52,729 nt of DNA from Lachnoclostridium sp. Its GTDB lineage: Bacteria; Bacillota_A; Clostridia; Lachnospirales; Lachnospiraceae. Of this stretch, positions 33,239 to 41,594 are shown piece by piece. Position 1 is the stretch's first letter, and every line of letters begins with the position of its first letter. Below the pieces are notes generated by a model. That model made no database searches and was not told the origin of the DNA. It was given only the letters and a program-made list of their open reading frames with translations. The position numbers and the translations under genes were made by a program. The stretch is taken from the NCBI GenBank assembly GCA_015057755.1, contig SVDR01000007.1, forward strand, positions 1-52,729. The letters are read 5' to 3'.

Positions 33239-33321
33239 TACAGTCGATACGAGACCTGATTCGGAGGTAGGGAGTCGTATTTGAATAAATGTAATTTCAT
33301 CAGGCAACAGGAGGAAATGAA

Positions 33322-34533
33322 ATGACAATTAAAGAAAAATTTGGACGTCTTGGCATTGATAATGCTCCGGGTCAGGAGGCACTGCAGAAGTCTCAGACAC
33401 TGGAACTGCGCGGAGAACCGATTCCGGGACCGGCAGTTGATTTCTCGCATGGCGATGTAGATGCCCACAAACCGACACCGGGCAGTTTTGAGGTGTTTGC
33501 GAAGGGTGTAGAAGAGGGTGCTGCACAGGCGTACACTCCTTATCGCGGACGTAAAACGGTTCTGGAGCATGTGGCAGAGAGTCTTGAGGCATTTACAGGA
33601 GCCAAGATTGATCCGGCGGAAAATTTAATTATCACTCCGGGTACACAGGGTGCGCTGTTCCTTGCAATGGGTGCCAATATTGTTCCGGGCGATAAGGTGG
33701 CGATCATGGAGCCGGATTATTTTGCAAACCGTAAGATGGTTGAGTTCTTCCACGCGGAGCTGGTTCCGATCCAGATGAACTACAAAAACGTAGAAAAAGG
33801 CTCCGGAATTGATCTGGAAGCCCTTGAGAAAGCATTTGCAGATGGTGTGAAGCTGTTCTTATTCTCCAACCCGAACAATCCGGTTGGCTGTGTGTATACA
33901 TACGATGAGATCATTACCATTGCGGCGCTGGCGAAGAAATACGATGTGACACTGATCGTAGACGAGCTCTACACTCGTCAGGTATATCCGGGTGTGGAGT
34001 ACACCCATCTTTGTGCGCAGAAGGAGATTCCGGATAATCTGATTACGATCATTGGACCGTCCAAGACAGAGTCTCTCAGCGGCTATCGTCTTGGCGTGGC
34101 ATTCGGTACTGCGGAGATCATTGAGCGCATGGAAAAACTGCAGGCGATCATGTCCCTGCGCTGCAGCGGCTACAATCAGGCAGTATTCTTTACCTGGTTT
34201 AACGAGCCGGAAGGCTGGCTGGCAGACCGTGTGAGACAGCATATGGAAATCCGCGATGCGATCATGGAGAAGCTGAATGTGGTTCCGGGCGTTTGCGCGA
34301 GACCGACAGAGGGCGGAAGTTATCTGTTTGTAGAGATTCCGGAGCTGGATGTGACACTGCACCAGTTTATCCGAATTGTGCGTGAGATGGCAAATGTGAT
34401 CGTAACTCCGGGTACAGAATTTGGTCCGCAGTTTGTGCATCATTTCCGTATTAATTTCTCTCAGGATAAGGAGAAAGCGGTTGCTGCGATCGAGAGACTG
34501 CTGGCGATCATGGAGAGATATCGTAAAGCATAA
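33322..34533 (+). CDS. Pyridoxal-phosphate aminotransferase, class I/II
   Basis: Fold-type I aminotransferase of 403 residues. The cofactor Lys is K248 in GPSKTESLSGYRLG, SNPNNPVGCVY is the conserved Asn-Pro segment, VDELYTRQ holds the pyridine-nitrogen Asp, and the C-terminal Arg in FRINFS binds the substrate carboxylate. The N-terminal AYTPYRGRKTVLEHVA fits aspartate/aromatic-type transaminases. The substrate is not certain. GGAGG precedes ATG 33322. A RidA gene follows after 48 nt, so toxic enamine intermediates from this or similar enzymes are likely dealt with in the same operon. Confidence 0.88.
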   Translation: MTIKEKFGRLGIDNAPGQEALQKSQTLELRGEPIPGPAVDFSHGDVDAHKPTPGSFEVFAKGVEEGAAQAYTPYRGRKTVLEHVAESLEAFTGAKIDPAENLIITPGTQGALFLAMGANIVPGDKVAIMEPDYFANRKMVEFFHAELVPIQMNYKNVEKGSGIDLEALEKAFADGVKLFLFSNPNNPVGCVYTYDEIITIAALAKKYDVTLIVDELYTRQVYPGVEYTHLCAQKEIPDNLITIIGPSKTESLSGYRLGVAFGTAEIIERMEKLQAIMSLRCSGYNQAVFFTWFNEPEGWLADRVRQHMEIRDAIMEKLNVVPGVCARPTEGGSYLFVEIPELDVTLHQFIRIVREMANVIVTPGTEFGPQFVHHFRINFSQDKEKAVAAIERLLAIMERYRKA

Positions 34534-34581
34534 GAGTGATCCTGAGTGGGCGTAAGAATAAAGATAGTGAGGTATTTGATT

Positions 34582-35010
34582 ATGGGTAAAGAAGCGAATC
34601 CGATTCCGCAGGGTAAATATGTTCCGGCAACCAGATTTGGTGATGTGATCTTCACAGCAGGTATGACACCGAGAAATAATGGTGTTTTGATTAAGACCGG
34701 CAAGATTGGTCTGGAAGATGCGATCGAGGATTATACAGATGCTGTTCGTCAGGCAGCGAAGAATGCGCTGACCGCAGCGAAAAATAAACTGGAAGAGGGC
34801 GAGAAGATCGCGCAGATCATGTCCATTACGGTTTATGTGAATGCTCCGGAGGGCTTCACAAAGCAGTCCAAGATTGCAGATATTGCCTCTGAGTATTTCT
34901 GTGAGGAACTTGGAGAGGCCGGTGTCGGAAGCAGAGCAGCTGTTGGTGTTTCTTCTCTTCCGGGCGATGCTCCGGTGGAGATTTCAATTATCTGCGGAGC
35001 AGGGAAGTAA
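34582..35010 (+). CDS. RidA family enamine/imine deaminase
   Basis: Small protein of 142 residues of the RidA/YjgF/Rid family. The GKYVPATRFGDVIFTAGMTP start, QAAKNALTAAKNKLEEG helix and the C-terminal VGSRAAVGVSSLPGDAPVE are typical; Arg118 is the expected catalytic Arg. RidA hydrolyses 2-aminoacrylate and related reactive enamines released by PLP enzymes. ATG 34582 follows GTGAGG. It lies 48 nt after an aminotransferase and ends at a terminator, so the two form a unit. Confidence 0.9.
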   Translation: MGKEANPIPQGKYVPATRFGDVIFTAGMTPRNNGVLIKTGKIGLEDAIEDYTDAVRQAAKNALTAAKNKLEEGEKIAQIMSITVYVNAPEGFTKQSKIADIASEYFCEELGEAGVGSRAAVGVSSLPGDAPVEISIICGAGK

Positions 35011-35028
35011 GTTCATAGAAAACGAATG

Positions 35029-35059
35029 AGCGGCGATACATGAGGTGTCGCCGCTTTTT
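35029..35059 (+). terminator. Terminator after the RidA gene
   Basis: AGCGGCGA pairs with TCGCCGCT and TTTTATT follows. It ends the aminotransferase-RidA transcript. Confidence 0.8.
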
Positions 35060-35095
35060 ATTGTTTGGAAAATGTTAAAAGGCGTGATCGAAAAT

Positions 35096-35770
35096 CTACA
35101 CAAGCTCGTTGATCATCCTCGCCACCAGCGTTCTCGGCAGCACCACCGGTTTTCCGGTCATCGCATGGATCTTCTCCTTCATTTCCACTGTATATCCAAT
35201 ACAATCCATCACGATCATATCAATCTCGTCCGGTTGGATCTGCGAAGCAGCGGAGAGAACCGGTTCTAGTCCATTGTACGGAGATACCGGGATCACGGTT
35301 ACAGTTCCGGCCTGGGCGCGAAGCCATTTATTTGTGACCTGCTCCACCTGGTCAGCAGACGGTGTAAAGACAGCCAGGCGGCATTCCGGCATCGCAGCAG
35401 GCACCACGGAGGTCAGGATATTGTTTGGGAAGATTAACGGCACCTTTGAATCAAAATCATCCGGAAATTCACCGGTACAGAGGAAAAGGATCAGGGATAC
35501 GTCCATCGCTTCCAGCTTGTATATGCATTCCTGCATACGCGGCAGAACATGGGACTCGCCAAAGGTCACAGAAGTGCCGTCGCACAGCCTGGAAACCAGC
35601 ACATGATCTTCAGGTCCTGCCGGTGTAAACGTTTCGATTTCCTCTCGGGTGAGACCGTCCAGACCGCCCATCTGGATTACTTCAATAGAATCCATAAAAA
35701 TCTTTTCCATATCCGGCATCAGATCCGTACGCGGGGATTGACCCACTGTAATTGCACCTATTTTTGTCAT
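35096..35770 (-). CDS. AroM family protein
   Basis: Soluble protein of 224 residues matching the AroM family along its length, with the start IGAITVGQSPRTDLMPDM and the tail GKPVVLPRTLVARMINEL. AroM in E. coli is TyrR-regulated next to aroL, but its biochemical role is unknown; similar proteins have been placed near hydantoin/Asp-Glu racemase-like enzymes. GGAG precedes ATG 35770 with a nine-base gap. It sits alone between the RidA gene and lysA, close to the aroE/aroK region. Confidence 0.85.
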   Translation of the reverse strand: MTKIGAITVGQSPRTDLMPDMEKIFMDSIEVIQMGGLDGLTREEIETFTPAGPEDHVLVSRLCDGTSVTFGESHVLPRMQECIYKLEAMDVSLILFLCTGEFPDDFDSKVPLIFPNNILTSVVPAAMPECRLAVFTPSADQVEQVTNKWLRAQAGTVTVIPVSPYNGLEPVLSAASQIQPDEIDMIVMDCIGYTVEMKEKIHAMTGKPVVLPRTLVARMINELV

Positions 35771-35820
35771 AATAATCGTTCTCCATGTTTTTCTTGAGGC
35801 AGAGTTTGAAGTGGTTTACT

Positions 35821-35858
35821 AAAACTCCCGTACAGATCTTGCTTGACCGTACGGGAGT
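35821..35858 (-). terminator. Terminator after lysA
   Basis: On the minus strand ACTCCCGTAC pairs with GTACGGGAGT and TTTTAG follows. It closes the DAACS-lysA transcript. Confidence 0.8.
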
Positions 35859-35901
35859 GTCTGTTTGAATACGTATGGAATATTTCTACGAAGCGAAACT
35901 G

Positions 35902-37197
35902 TTAGACATCGTTTCTGCAAAGATCCTCGAAGGATTCCCTGCGAACAGCCACATAGCTTTCGCCGCCGGACAGCATTACTACCGGAGGTCTGCCAAGACG
36001 GTTGTAGTTGGAAGCCATGGTGTAGTTGTATGCGCCTGTTGTGCAGACAGCAGCGATATCGCCTCTTCCAACGCTGGAAGGCATCTGGATGTGCTCCTGA
36101 ATGATATCGCCGGATTCGCAGCAGCGGCCAACAAGATCGCATGTAAAGTCACAAGCTTCATCCATCTTGTTTGCGAGGAGACAGGTGTAAGCGGAACCGT
36201 AAAGCGCGAAGCGCGGGTTGTCCCCCATACCGCCGTCGATGGAAACATAGTTCTTATAGCCTGGAATTTTCTTTACGGTACCGACTGTATACAGAGTCAT
36301 GCCTGCGTCTGCAACGATACTGCGGCCCGGTTCCATGTGGATCTCCGGAACATCAATGCCGAGTCTTGCACAAGCTTCTTTGATAGCAGCAGCTACCTGG
36401 CCGACTTTTGTTTCGATATCGAGGTACGGATCTGTATCCACGTAGCGGACACCATAACCGCCGCCCAGATCTAACATCGGAGCAGTGAAGCCGAGTTTTT
36501 CTTTCATCTCAGCGATGAACTCTAACATAACGACAGCGGCACGCTCAAAGATATCTTCCTCGAATACCTGAGAACCAACGTGGCAGTGGAAGCCCATCAG
36601 CTCTACATGAGGCTGTGCCAGTGTGAATTTCACGATCTCAGCAGCCTGACCGGTTTCGATGGCTGTACCGAATTTGGAATCAACCTTACCGGTTGCAACG
36701 GCCTCATAAGTGTGCGGATCGATACCCGGAGTGAGGCGGAGAAGGAGTTTCTGGCGGATGCCTCTGCGGGCAGCCTCAGCCTCAACAGCTTTTACTTCTT
36801 CTTCATTGTCTGCTACAAAATAGCCGATTCCGTTTTCAATGGCGAAACGGATATCTTCGTCAGTTTTGTTGTTGCTGTGGAAATATGCCTGGGAGAGGTC
36901 AAAGCCTGCTTTTAATGCAGTGTAGATCTCTCCGGAGGAAACAACGTCGATGCCCATGCCTTCTTCGCGCATGATCTCGTAGATACGCTTGAAGCAGCAG
37001 GCTTTGGACGCGTATAACGGCTGCGCGGACAGTCCGAAATGTTTCTCGAACGCATGCTTGTAAGCGCGGCATTTTTCACGGATCTTATCTTCATCCATCA
37101 GATAGAGCGGAGTTCCGTATTTTTCAGCAAGTTTTGTGGTATCCTGACCTGCAAAATGGAGAATACCGTTTTCTACAGTAATATTATTACAAATCAT
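35902..37197 (-). CDS. lysA: Diaminopimelate decarboxylase
   Basis: PLP-dependent fold-type III enzyme of 431 residues that converts meso-diaminopimelate to lysine. The cofactor Lys is in YASKACCF, glycine-rich phosphate contacts lie in LDLGGGYGV, and the catalytic Cys region reads GRCCESGD. MEPGRSIV is also conserved. ATG 37197 is chosen because AAGGA lies nine bases upstream; ATG 37206 would abut that site. The symporter gene lies directly upstream (18 nt) on the same strand. This suggests a lysine or diaminopimelate supply operon. Confidence 0.95.
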   Translation of the reverse strand: MICNNITVENGILHFAGQDTTKLAEKYGTPLYLMDEDKIREKCRAYKHAFEKHFGLSAQPLYASKACCFKRIYEIMREEGMGIDVVSSGEIYTALKAGFDLSQAYFHSNNKTDEDIRFAIENGIGYFVADNEEEVKAVEAEAARRGIRQKLLLRLTPGIDPHTYEAVATGKVDSKFGTAIETGQAAEIVKFTLAQPHVELMGFHCHVGSQVFEEDIFERAAVVMLEFIAEMKEKLGFTAPMLDLGGGYGVRYVDTDPYLDIETKVGQVAAAIKEACARLGIDVPEIHMEPGRSIVADAGMTLYTVGTVKKIPGYKNYVSIDGGMGDNPRFALYGSAYTCLLANKMDEACDFTCDLVGRCCESGDIIQEHIQMPSSVGRGDIAAVCTTGAYNYTMASNYNRLGRPPVVMLSGGESYVAVRRESFEDLCRNDV

Positions 37198-37215
37198 AAA
37201 TGTCATTCCTTTGTA

Positions 37216-38463
37216 TTACGCTGTTTTCTTGGCAATAACTTTGTCTAACCAGTCTTTGCCGTCTACAAATCTGGAAACAATGTAGCTGACTACATAGTCA
37301 CCGGCTGCATTGATCATCGTTGCCGGCGGGTCTACCAGGTTACCGATCATAACGAGGATCGGGAATGCGATCTCTACCTGGTTCGGGAAGAACAGGGAGC
37401 AGATGATATACTCGCCGATGTATCCGCCGCCCGGAACACCGGACATACCTACGGAAGATAAAACAGCAACGAGAATGATCAGCGGAAGCTGGCTCCAATC
37501 CATCGGCTGACCGAATACTCCGAGTACGAAGGCGATCTTCAGTACGCAGGAGAAGCAGGAACCGTCCATGTGCATAGTCGCACCAAGCGGAACTACCATT
37601 TCACTGACGTCCTTGCTGATACCGGTTGCTTTTGCTTCCTCTAAGTTTGTCGGAATCGTAGCAACGGAGGAACATGTTCCCAAAGAAACAATTGCCGGTT
37701 TTGCAATATGCTGGATCATCGTTCTGATACCGTGCTTACCGCCGCCGAACCATGCAAACAGCGGGAACGCTGTGAAAATGTAAATGAAGCATAACGGATA
37801 GTATACCACCATCGCGCGCGCATATGCTTCTGTGATCGCGGAACCGTAAGTTGCCATCAGGTCTGCGAAAATTGCAAAGAATGCGATCGGTGCATAGTAT
37901 GTGATGATCTGAACAAATTTCAGCATCACATCTGCAAGGGCTGCAAGCCACTGTGCGATGATTCCATCCGGACCGCCGGACATGTTGGTCGCGAAGCCAA
38001 ATAAGATGGAGAATACGATTAACGGGAGCATTGCTTTACGGCTTAAAAGACCTACGAAGTCAGAAGCGGTAAAGAAGTTGACGATCATATCGGAAAAGGA
38101 AGCATACTCGCCCATTTCCTCAGACGGTAATGTCTCCCACGGTACGAGAACCGGCGGGAATACTTTCATCAACACGAACATAATAGCAGCGGCGATGGCG
38201 CCTGTGATCACGAATGTGGCAACGGTTGTGCCCATGATCTTACCTGCACGGCTGCGGCTTCTCATGCCTGCGATGGAGCTGGAGATCGATGCAAATACCA
38301 GCGGAACTACAACGCAGAACATCATGTTAATAAATACCGTTCCCAATGGCTTCACTTTTGTGCCAAGTTCCGGGAAGAACCAGCCAAAAAGGCAGCCGGC
38401 GATCATAGCGAAAAGCATAATTGCCAGGAAACGGTAGTTTTTCAAAACTGAACGTTTTTCCAT
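37216..38463 (-). CDS. Dicarboxylate/amino acid:cation symporter (DAACS)
   Basis: Membrane protein of 415 residues of the GltP/DctA (glutamate transporter-fold) family. The serine-rich re-entrant loop is present as SLGTCSSVATIPTNL, and the second hairpin as SSVGMSGVPGGGYIGE. Eight membrane segments and two hairpins are expected. Family members import glutamate, aspartate, serine/threonine or C4-dicarboxylates with Na+ or H+. Co-transcription with lysA 18 nt downstream suggests amino acid uptake tied to lysine metabolism, but substrate choice is not proven. AGGAGG precedes ATG 38463. Confidence 0.88.
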   Translation of the reverse strand: MEKRSVLKNYRFLAIMLFAMIAGCLFGWFFPELGTKVKPLGTVFINMMFCVVVPLVFASISSSIAGMRSRSRAGKIMGTTVATFVITGAIAAAIMFVLMKVFPPVLVPWETLPSEEMGEYASFSDMIVNFFTASDFVGLLSRKAMLPLIVFSILFGFATNMSGGPDGIIAQWLAALADVMLKFVQIITYYAPIAFFAIFADLMATYGSAITEAYARAMVVYYPLCFIYIFTAFPLFAWFGGGKHGIRTMIQHIAKPAIVSLGTCSSVATIPTNLEEAKATGISKDVSEMVVPLGATMHMDGSCFSCVLKIAFVLGVFGQPMDWSQLPLIILVAVLSSVGMSGVPGGGYIGEYIICSLFFPNQVEIAFPILVMIGNLVDPPATMINAAGDYVVSYIVSRFVDGKDWLDKVIAKKTA

Positions 38464-38517
38464 AACATTCCTCCTGTAATAAAACTAAAATTGGCAGATA
38501 ATTGCCGAATAAACAAC

Positions 38518-38546
38518 ATTATACTCTCCTGGACTAAAGTTGTAAA
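38518..38546 (-). promoter_or_regulatory. Promoter of the DAACS-lysA operon
   Basis: On the minus strand TTTACA, a 17-nt spacer and a perfect TATAAT. The -35 box and most of the spacer overlap the end of dapF. A TTGGCA-GATAAT-TGCCGA inverted repeat lies at 38491-38508, downstream of the likely start, and could be an operator. Confidence 0.7.
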
Positions 38547-39373
38547 GTATCATCTGTCAATATTCCTTTCAGAACCATGTTCGTCGGTCCTGTGAGATAC
38601 AGATTTTTGATCTGTCCATTTTCCTGCTCTGCATCAATGATCAGCTCGCCGCCCTGCATCTGAACGTGTACGTTGTTTCCACTGACGAGACCCTTGAGTG
38701 TCAGGACAGTAATGACGGAACCGGTTCCGGTACCGCAGGCGTAAGTGAAATCTTCGACGCCGCGCTCATAGGTGCGCTCCTGAACCAGGTCTTTGCCGAT
38801 GATTTCATAAAAATTGATATTTGCACCCTTCGGAAACTCCGGATGGTAACGGAGAGAACGGCCGAGGCTGAAAAGTTTGTGATGCGGATAAATCTCCAAA
38901 TCAGGGATTTCTACGACAACGTGCGGAATTCCCGGATCTCCCAGTTCCACATAAGAGCATTTATATGGAATATCGTTCACACGAACGGTCATATCCAATT
39001 TGACAATGGACGGGTCATTCAGGCGGACACGATAATGTAGTTTATCGATTCGCTCGCCTGTGACGATACCTGCTGTTGTTTCGATGGTCTGAGTCTCTCC
39101 TGCAATTCCATGCTCATAACCATAGCGGCAGATACAGCGGGCTCCGTTTCCGCACATTTCACCCATAGAACCGTCCGAATTGTAAAATAACATTTTAAAA
39201 TCAGCATCACCGTCCGGTTTTTCCACAACCATTAAGCCATCTGCACCGACTGAAAGGTGACGTTCACATACGATTTTTGCGATTTCCGACCATTTTGAAC
39301 ACGGTATTTCACCGTTCATATTATTGATGATAATGAAATCATTTCCTGCGCCATTCATTTTACAAAATTCCAT
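38534..39373 (-). CDS. dapF: Diaminopimelate epimerase
   Basis: PLP-independent epimerase of 279 residues that makes meso-diaminopimelate from the LL form. The two catalytic Cys lie in CGNGARC and ACGTGTGS, and the substrate loop MNGAGNDFI is at the N-terminus. ATG 39373 follows GAGGAA with an 8-nt gap; a longer in-frame start at 39484 runs through the promoter area of the divergent CapA gene and is rejected. It provides the substrate for LysA encoded downstream, but a separate strong promoter lies in its last codons, so dapF and DAACS-lysA can be expressed independently. Confidence 0.95.
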   Translation of the reverse strand: MEFCKMNGAGNDFIIINNMNGEIPCSKWSEIAKIVCERHLSVGADGLMVVEKPDGDADFKMLFYNSDGSMGEMCGNGARCICRYGYEHGIAGETQTIETTAGIVTGERIDKLHYRVRLNDPSIVKLDMTVRVNDIPYKCSYVELGDPGIPHVVVEIPDLEIYPHHKLFSLGRSLRYHPEFPKGANINFYEIIGKDLVQERTYERGVEDFTYACGTGTGSVITVLTLKGLVSGNNVHVQMQGGELIIDAEQENGQIKNLYLTGPTNMVLKGILTDDTLQL

Positions 39374-39456
39374 GATTATTTTCCTCGCTTTCTGGAAATA
39401 AGTGCTCTTAATATACCAGAAATTGCATTGTAATACCAGATTAAATGGGAAAATCA

Positions 39457-39485
39457 TTGAAATTTCTTGGCAAGGTATGTACAAT
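39457..39485 (+). promoter_or_regulatory. Promoter of the CapA lipoprotein gene
   Basis: TTGAAA, a 17-nt spacer and TACAAT end 25 nt before the CapA start codon. The gene is divergent from dapF. Confidence 0.55.
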
Positions 39486-39510
39486 AAGGGGACGAGAGGA
39501 GACTTAGAGT

Positions 39511-40596
39511 ATGAAGAAAGTCAAAAAAATGATGTTAGGGATTTTGGCAGCGGCAGCGGTTGTGACAAGCGGCTGCGGAAATCGTACGGATATGGCAGTT
39601 GTTTCCGTGGTAAAAAGTGCCGATCAGATTGAAACGGCTGCAGCAGAGACAGTGGCAGAGACGACGGAACCGATTCGGATTGAACTGGCGACGGAGGCCG
39701 TGAAAGAGACTTCGGAGCCAGAAACAACAGTTCCTCCGGAGCCGGAGATCGAGGACATTACCCTTTTGTTTGCCGGAGATGTTTATTTGTCTGCCCATGT
39801 GCTTGGTGCGTACGATAAGGCAGGGGGCATTCACGGAGTTCTGGATGAGGGGATTCGCGCGGAGATCGAAGCTGCGGATATTTTTATGGTCAATCAGGAA
39901 TTTCCGTTCACAGAGAGAGGAACTCAGGCGGCGGATAAACAGTATACATTCCGACTGCCGAAGGATCGTCTCCATCTGATGAATGAGATGGGTATTGACA
40001 TCGTAACCCTGGCGAACAACCACATTTTAGATTTTGGTCCGGAGGGAATCACGGACAGCATCGCGGCGCTGAATGAAGCCGGGATCAAATATGTCGGAGC
40101 CGGTGAAAATCTGGACGAAGCAAAGAAACTGGAGATTATGGAAGTCGGAGGCCGCAAGATCGGTTTCCTTGGAACATCCCGTGTCTACATGGCGACCAGC
40201 TGGGCAGCGGGCGAGAATCATCCTGGAGTATTTTCTACTTATGACCCGACACTTCCGCTTGAGGAGATCAAAAAAGCCGATGAACTGGTAGATTATCTGG
40301 TGGTTTATGTACACTGGGGTGTGGAGCGTGAGACGACTCCGAAAGACTATCAGCGCGTGATGGGAAAACAGTACATTGACGCGGGCGCTGACATTGTGAT
40401 CGGAAGCCATCCACATGTTCTGCAGCCGCTGGAGTTTTATAATGAGAAGCCGATCATGTACAGCATGGGAAACTTCGTGTTTGGAAGCAGCATTCCGAGT
40501 ACGGAGCTGTTGAAGATTGAGATTAGTGCGGAAGGCGAGATGAACGTGACGGAGATCCCGTGCACATCATCAGGGGGCTTCACAAGATTGAAGTAA
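39511..40596 (+). CDS. CapA/PgsA family lipoprotein
   Basis: Exported lipoprotein of 361 residues. A Lys-rich start, hydrophobic core and VTSGC lipobox (Cys at ~22) are followed by a Glu/Thr-rich linker to about residue 88, then a metallophosphoesterase-like CapA domain: FAGDVYLS, NQEFPFT, LANNHILDFG, YVHWGVE and GSHPHVLQP with His/Asp metal ligands. CapA proteins take part in poly-gamma-glutamate capsule synthesis or export in bacilli, but single lipoprotein members without capBC neighbours are common and unassigned. An EamA transporter gene follows 19 nt later. Confidence 0.88.
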   Translation: MKKVKKMMLGILAAAAVVTSGCGNRTDMAVVSVVKSADQIETAAAETVAETTEPIRIELATEAVKETSEPETTVPPEPEIEDITLLFAGDVYLSAHVLGAYDKAGGIHGVLDEGIRAEIEAADIFMVNQEFPFTERGTQAADKQYTFRLPKDRLHLMNEMGIDIVTLANNHILDFGPEGITDSIAALNEAGIKYVGAGENLDEAKKLEIMEVGGRKIGFLGTSRVYMATSWAAGENHPGVFSTYDPTLPLEEIKKADELVDYLVVYVHWGVERETTPKDYQRVMGKQYIDAGADIVIGSHPHVLQPLEFYNEKPIMYSMGNFVFGSSIPSTELLKIEISAEGEMNVTEIPCTSSGGFTRLK

Positions 40597-40615
40597 GTAG
40601 TGTTGAGGTAACAGA

Positions 40616-41542
40616 ATGAATACAACAGAGAAAAAGAAAAATAGCCTGAATGATATGATCGGAATTGCGATCACGATCCTCGGCGGATGCTGCTGGGGAC
40701 TTTCCGGAACCTGTGGACAGTTTTTGTTTGAATATAAGGATGTCACTTCAAAGTGGCTGGTGCCTGTCCGCTTGACGACTGCCGGTATTTTGATGCTGAT
40801 TTATTTCCTGGTGACGGAGAAAAAAGAGGCATTTCGCATTTGGAAGAAAAAACGCGATGCGATTGATGTGATCACATACGGAATCGCGGGCCTGATGGCA
40901 TGCCAATTTACCTATTTTTATACCATTGAATTGTCCAATGCGGGAACTGCGACGGTAATCCAGTACATTGCACCTGCGATCATTATGATACTGGTCTGTT
41001 TCATGGAAAAACGAATGCCGAAGGCGTTGGAAGTGGCAGCGCTGGTGCTGGCAGTTCTGGGAATCTTTTTGATCGCGACCCACGGAAATATCCATCAGCT
41101 TGCAATCTCTAAGGAGGCGCTGATCGTCGGCCTGATCTCTGCATTGACCGTAGTGGTCTACAATCTGCAGCCGAAACGGATGCTGATCAAATATTCGGCT
41201 CCGTACATTCTTTCCTGGGGCCTGATCATCGGCGGAATTGTACTTTCTATGATTTTTAAGCCGTGGGAATATTCCGTACAGTTTGATCTGGGCGTAGCTG
41301 CTGCACTTGTGGGTGTCATTGGCCTTGGTTCTATCGGAGGTTTTTCCCTTTACATGCACGGTGTTAAACTGATCGGTCCGGCAAGAGCCAGTCTTTACAG
41401 CTGTGTAGAGCCGATCGCGGCGACACTCCTGTCTGCTGTGTGGCTCAAGGTACCGTTTGCAGCGATCGATCTGATTGGATTTGCAACGATCATCGGTGCG
41501 ATCATGATTCTGGGATTCATGGATTTGAAAAAACAAGAATAA
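40616..41542 (+). CDS. EamA/DMT superfamily transporter
   Basis: Membrane protein of 308 residues with ten predicted hydrophobic segments in two EamA repeats (GGCCWGLSGTCGQFLF and IGLGSIGGFSLYMHGVKLIGPARASLYSCVEPIAA). Such transporters export amino acids, nucleobases or other small metabolites. The gene starts 19 nt after the CapA stop and ends at a bidirectional terminator. The substrate is unknown. The ribosome-binding site TTGAGGTAAC is modest. Confidence 0.88.
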   Translation: MNTTEKKKNSLNDMIGIAITILGGCCWGLSGTCGQFLFEYKDVTSKWLVPVRLTTAGILMLIYFLVTEKKEAFRIWKKKRDAIDVITYGIAGLMACQFTYFYTIELSNAGTATVIQYIAPAIIMILVCFMEKRMPKALEVAALVLAVLGIFLIATHGNIHQLAISKEALIVGLISALTVVVYNLQPKRMLIKYSAPYILSWGLIIGGIVLSMIFKPWEYSVQFDLGVAAALVGVIGLGSIGGFSLYMHGVKLIGPARASLYSCVEPIAATLLSAVWLKVPFAAIDLIGFATIIGAIMILGFMDLKKQE

Positions 41543-41546
41543 ATGT

Positions 41547-41590
41547 TAAAAGTCGCTGCTACCCGTTTCGTGGGTGGCAGCGACTTTTTA
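41547..41590. terminator. Bidirectional terminator between EamA and MFS genes
   Basis: AAAAGTCGCTGC pairs with GCAGCGACTTTT; an inner ACCC/GGGT stem extends it. A and T runs on both sides fit termination of two convergent transcripts. Confidence 0.85.
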
Positions 41591-41594
41591 TTTT

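Noticed and set aside
35875..36474. 199-residue open frame antisense to lysA
   Set aside because: It is fully within lysA on the other strand and has no motif or ribosome-binding site.
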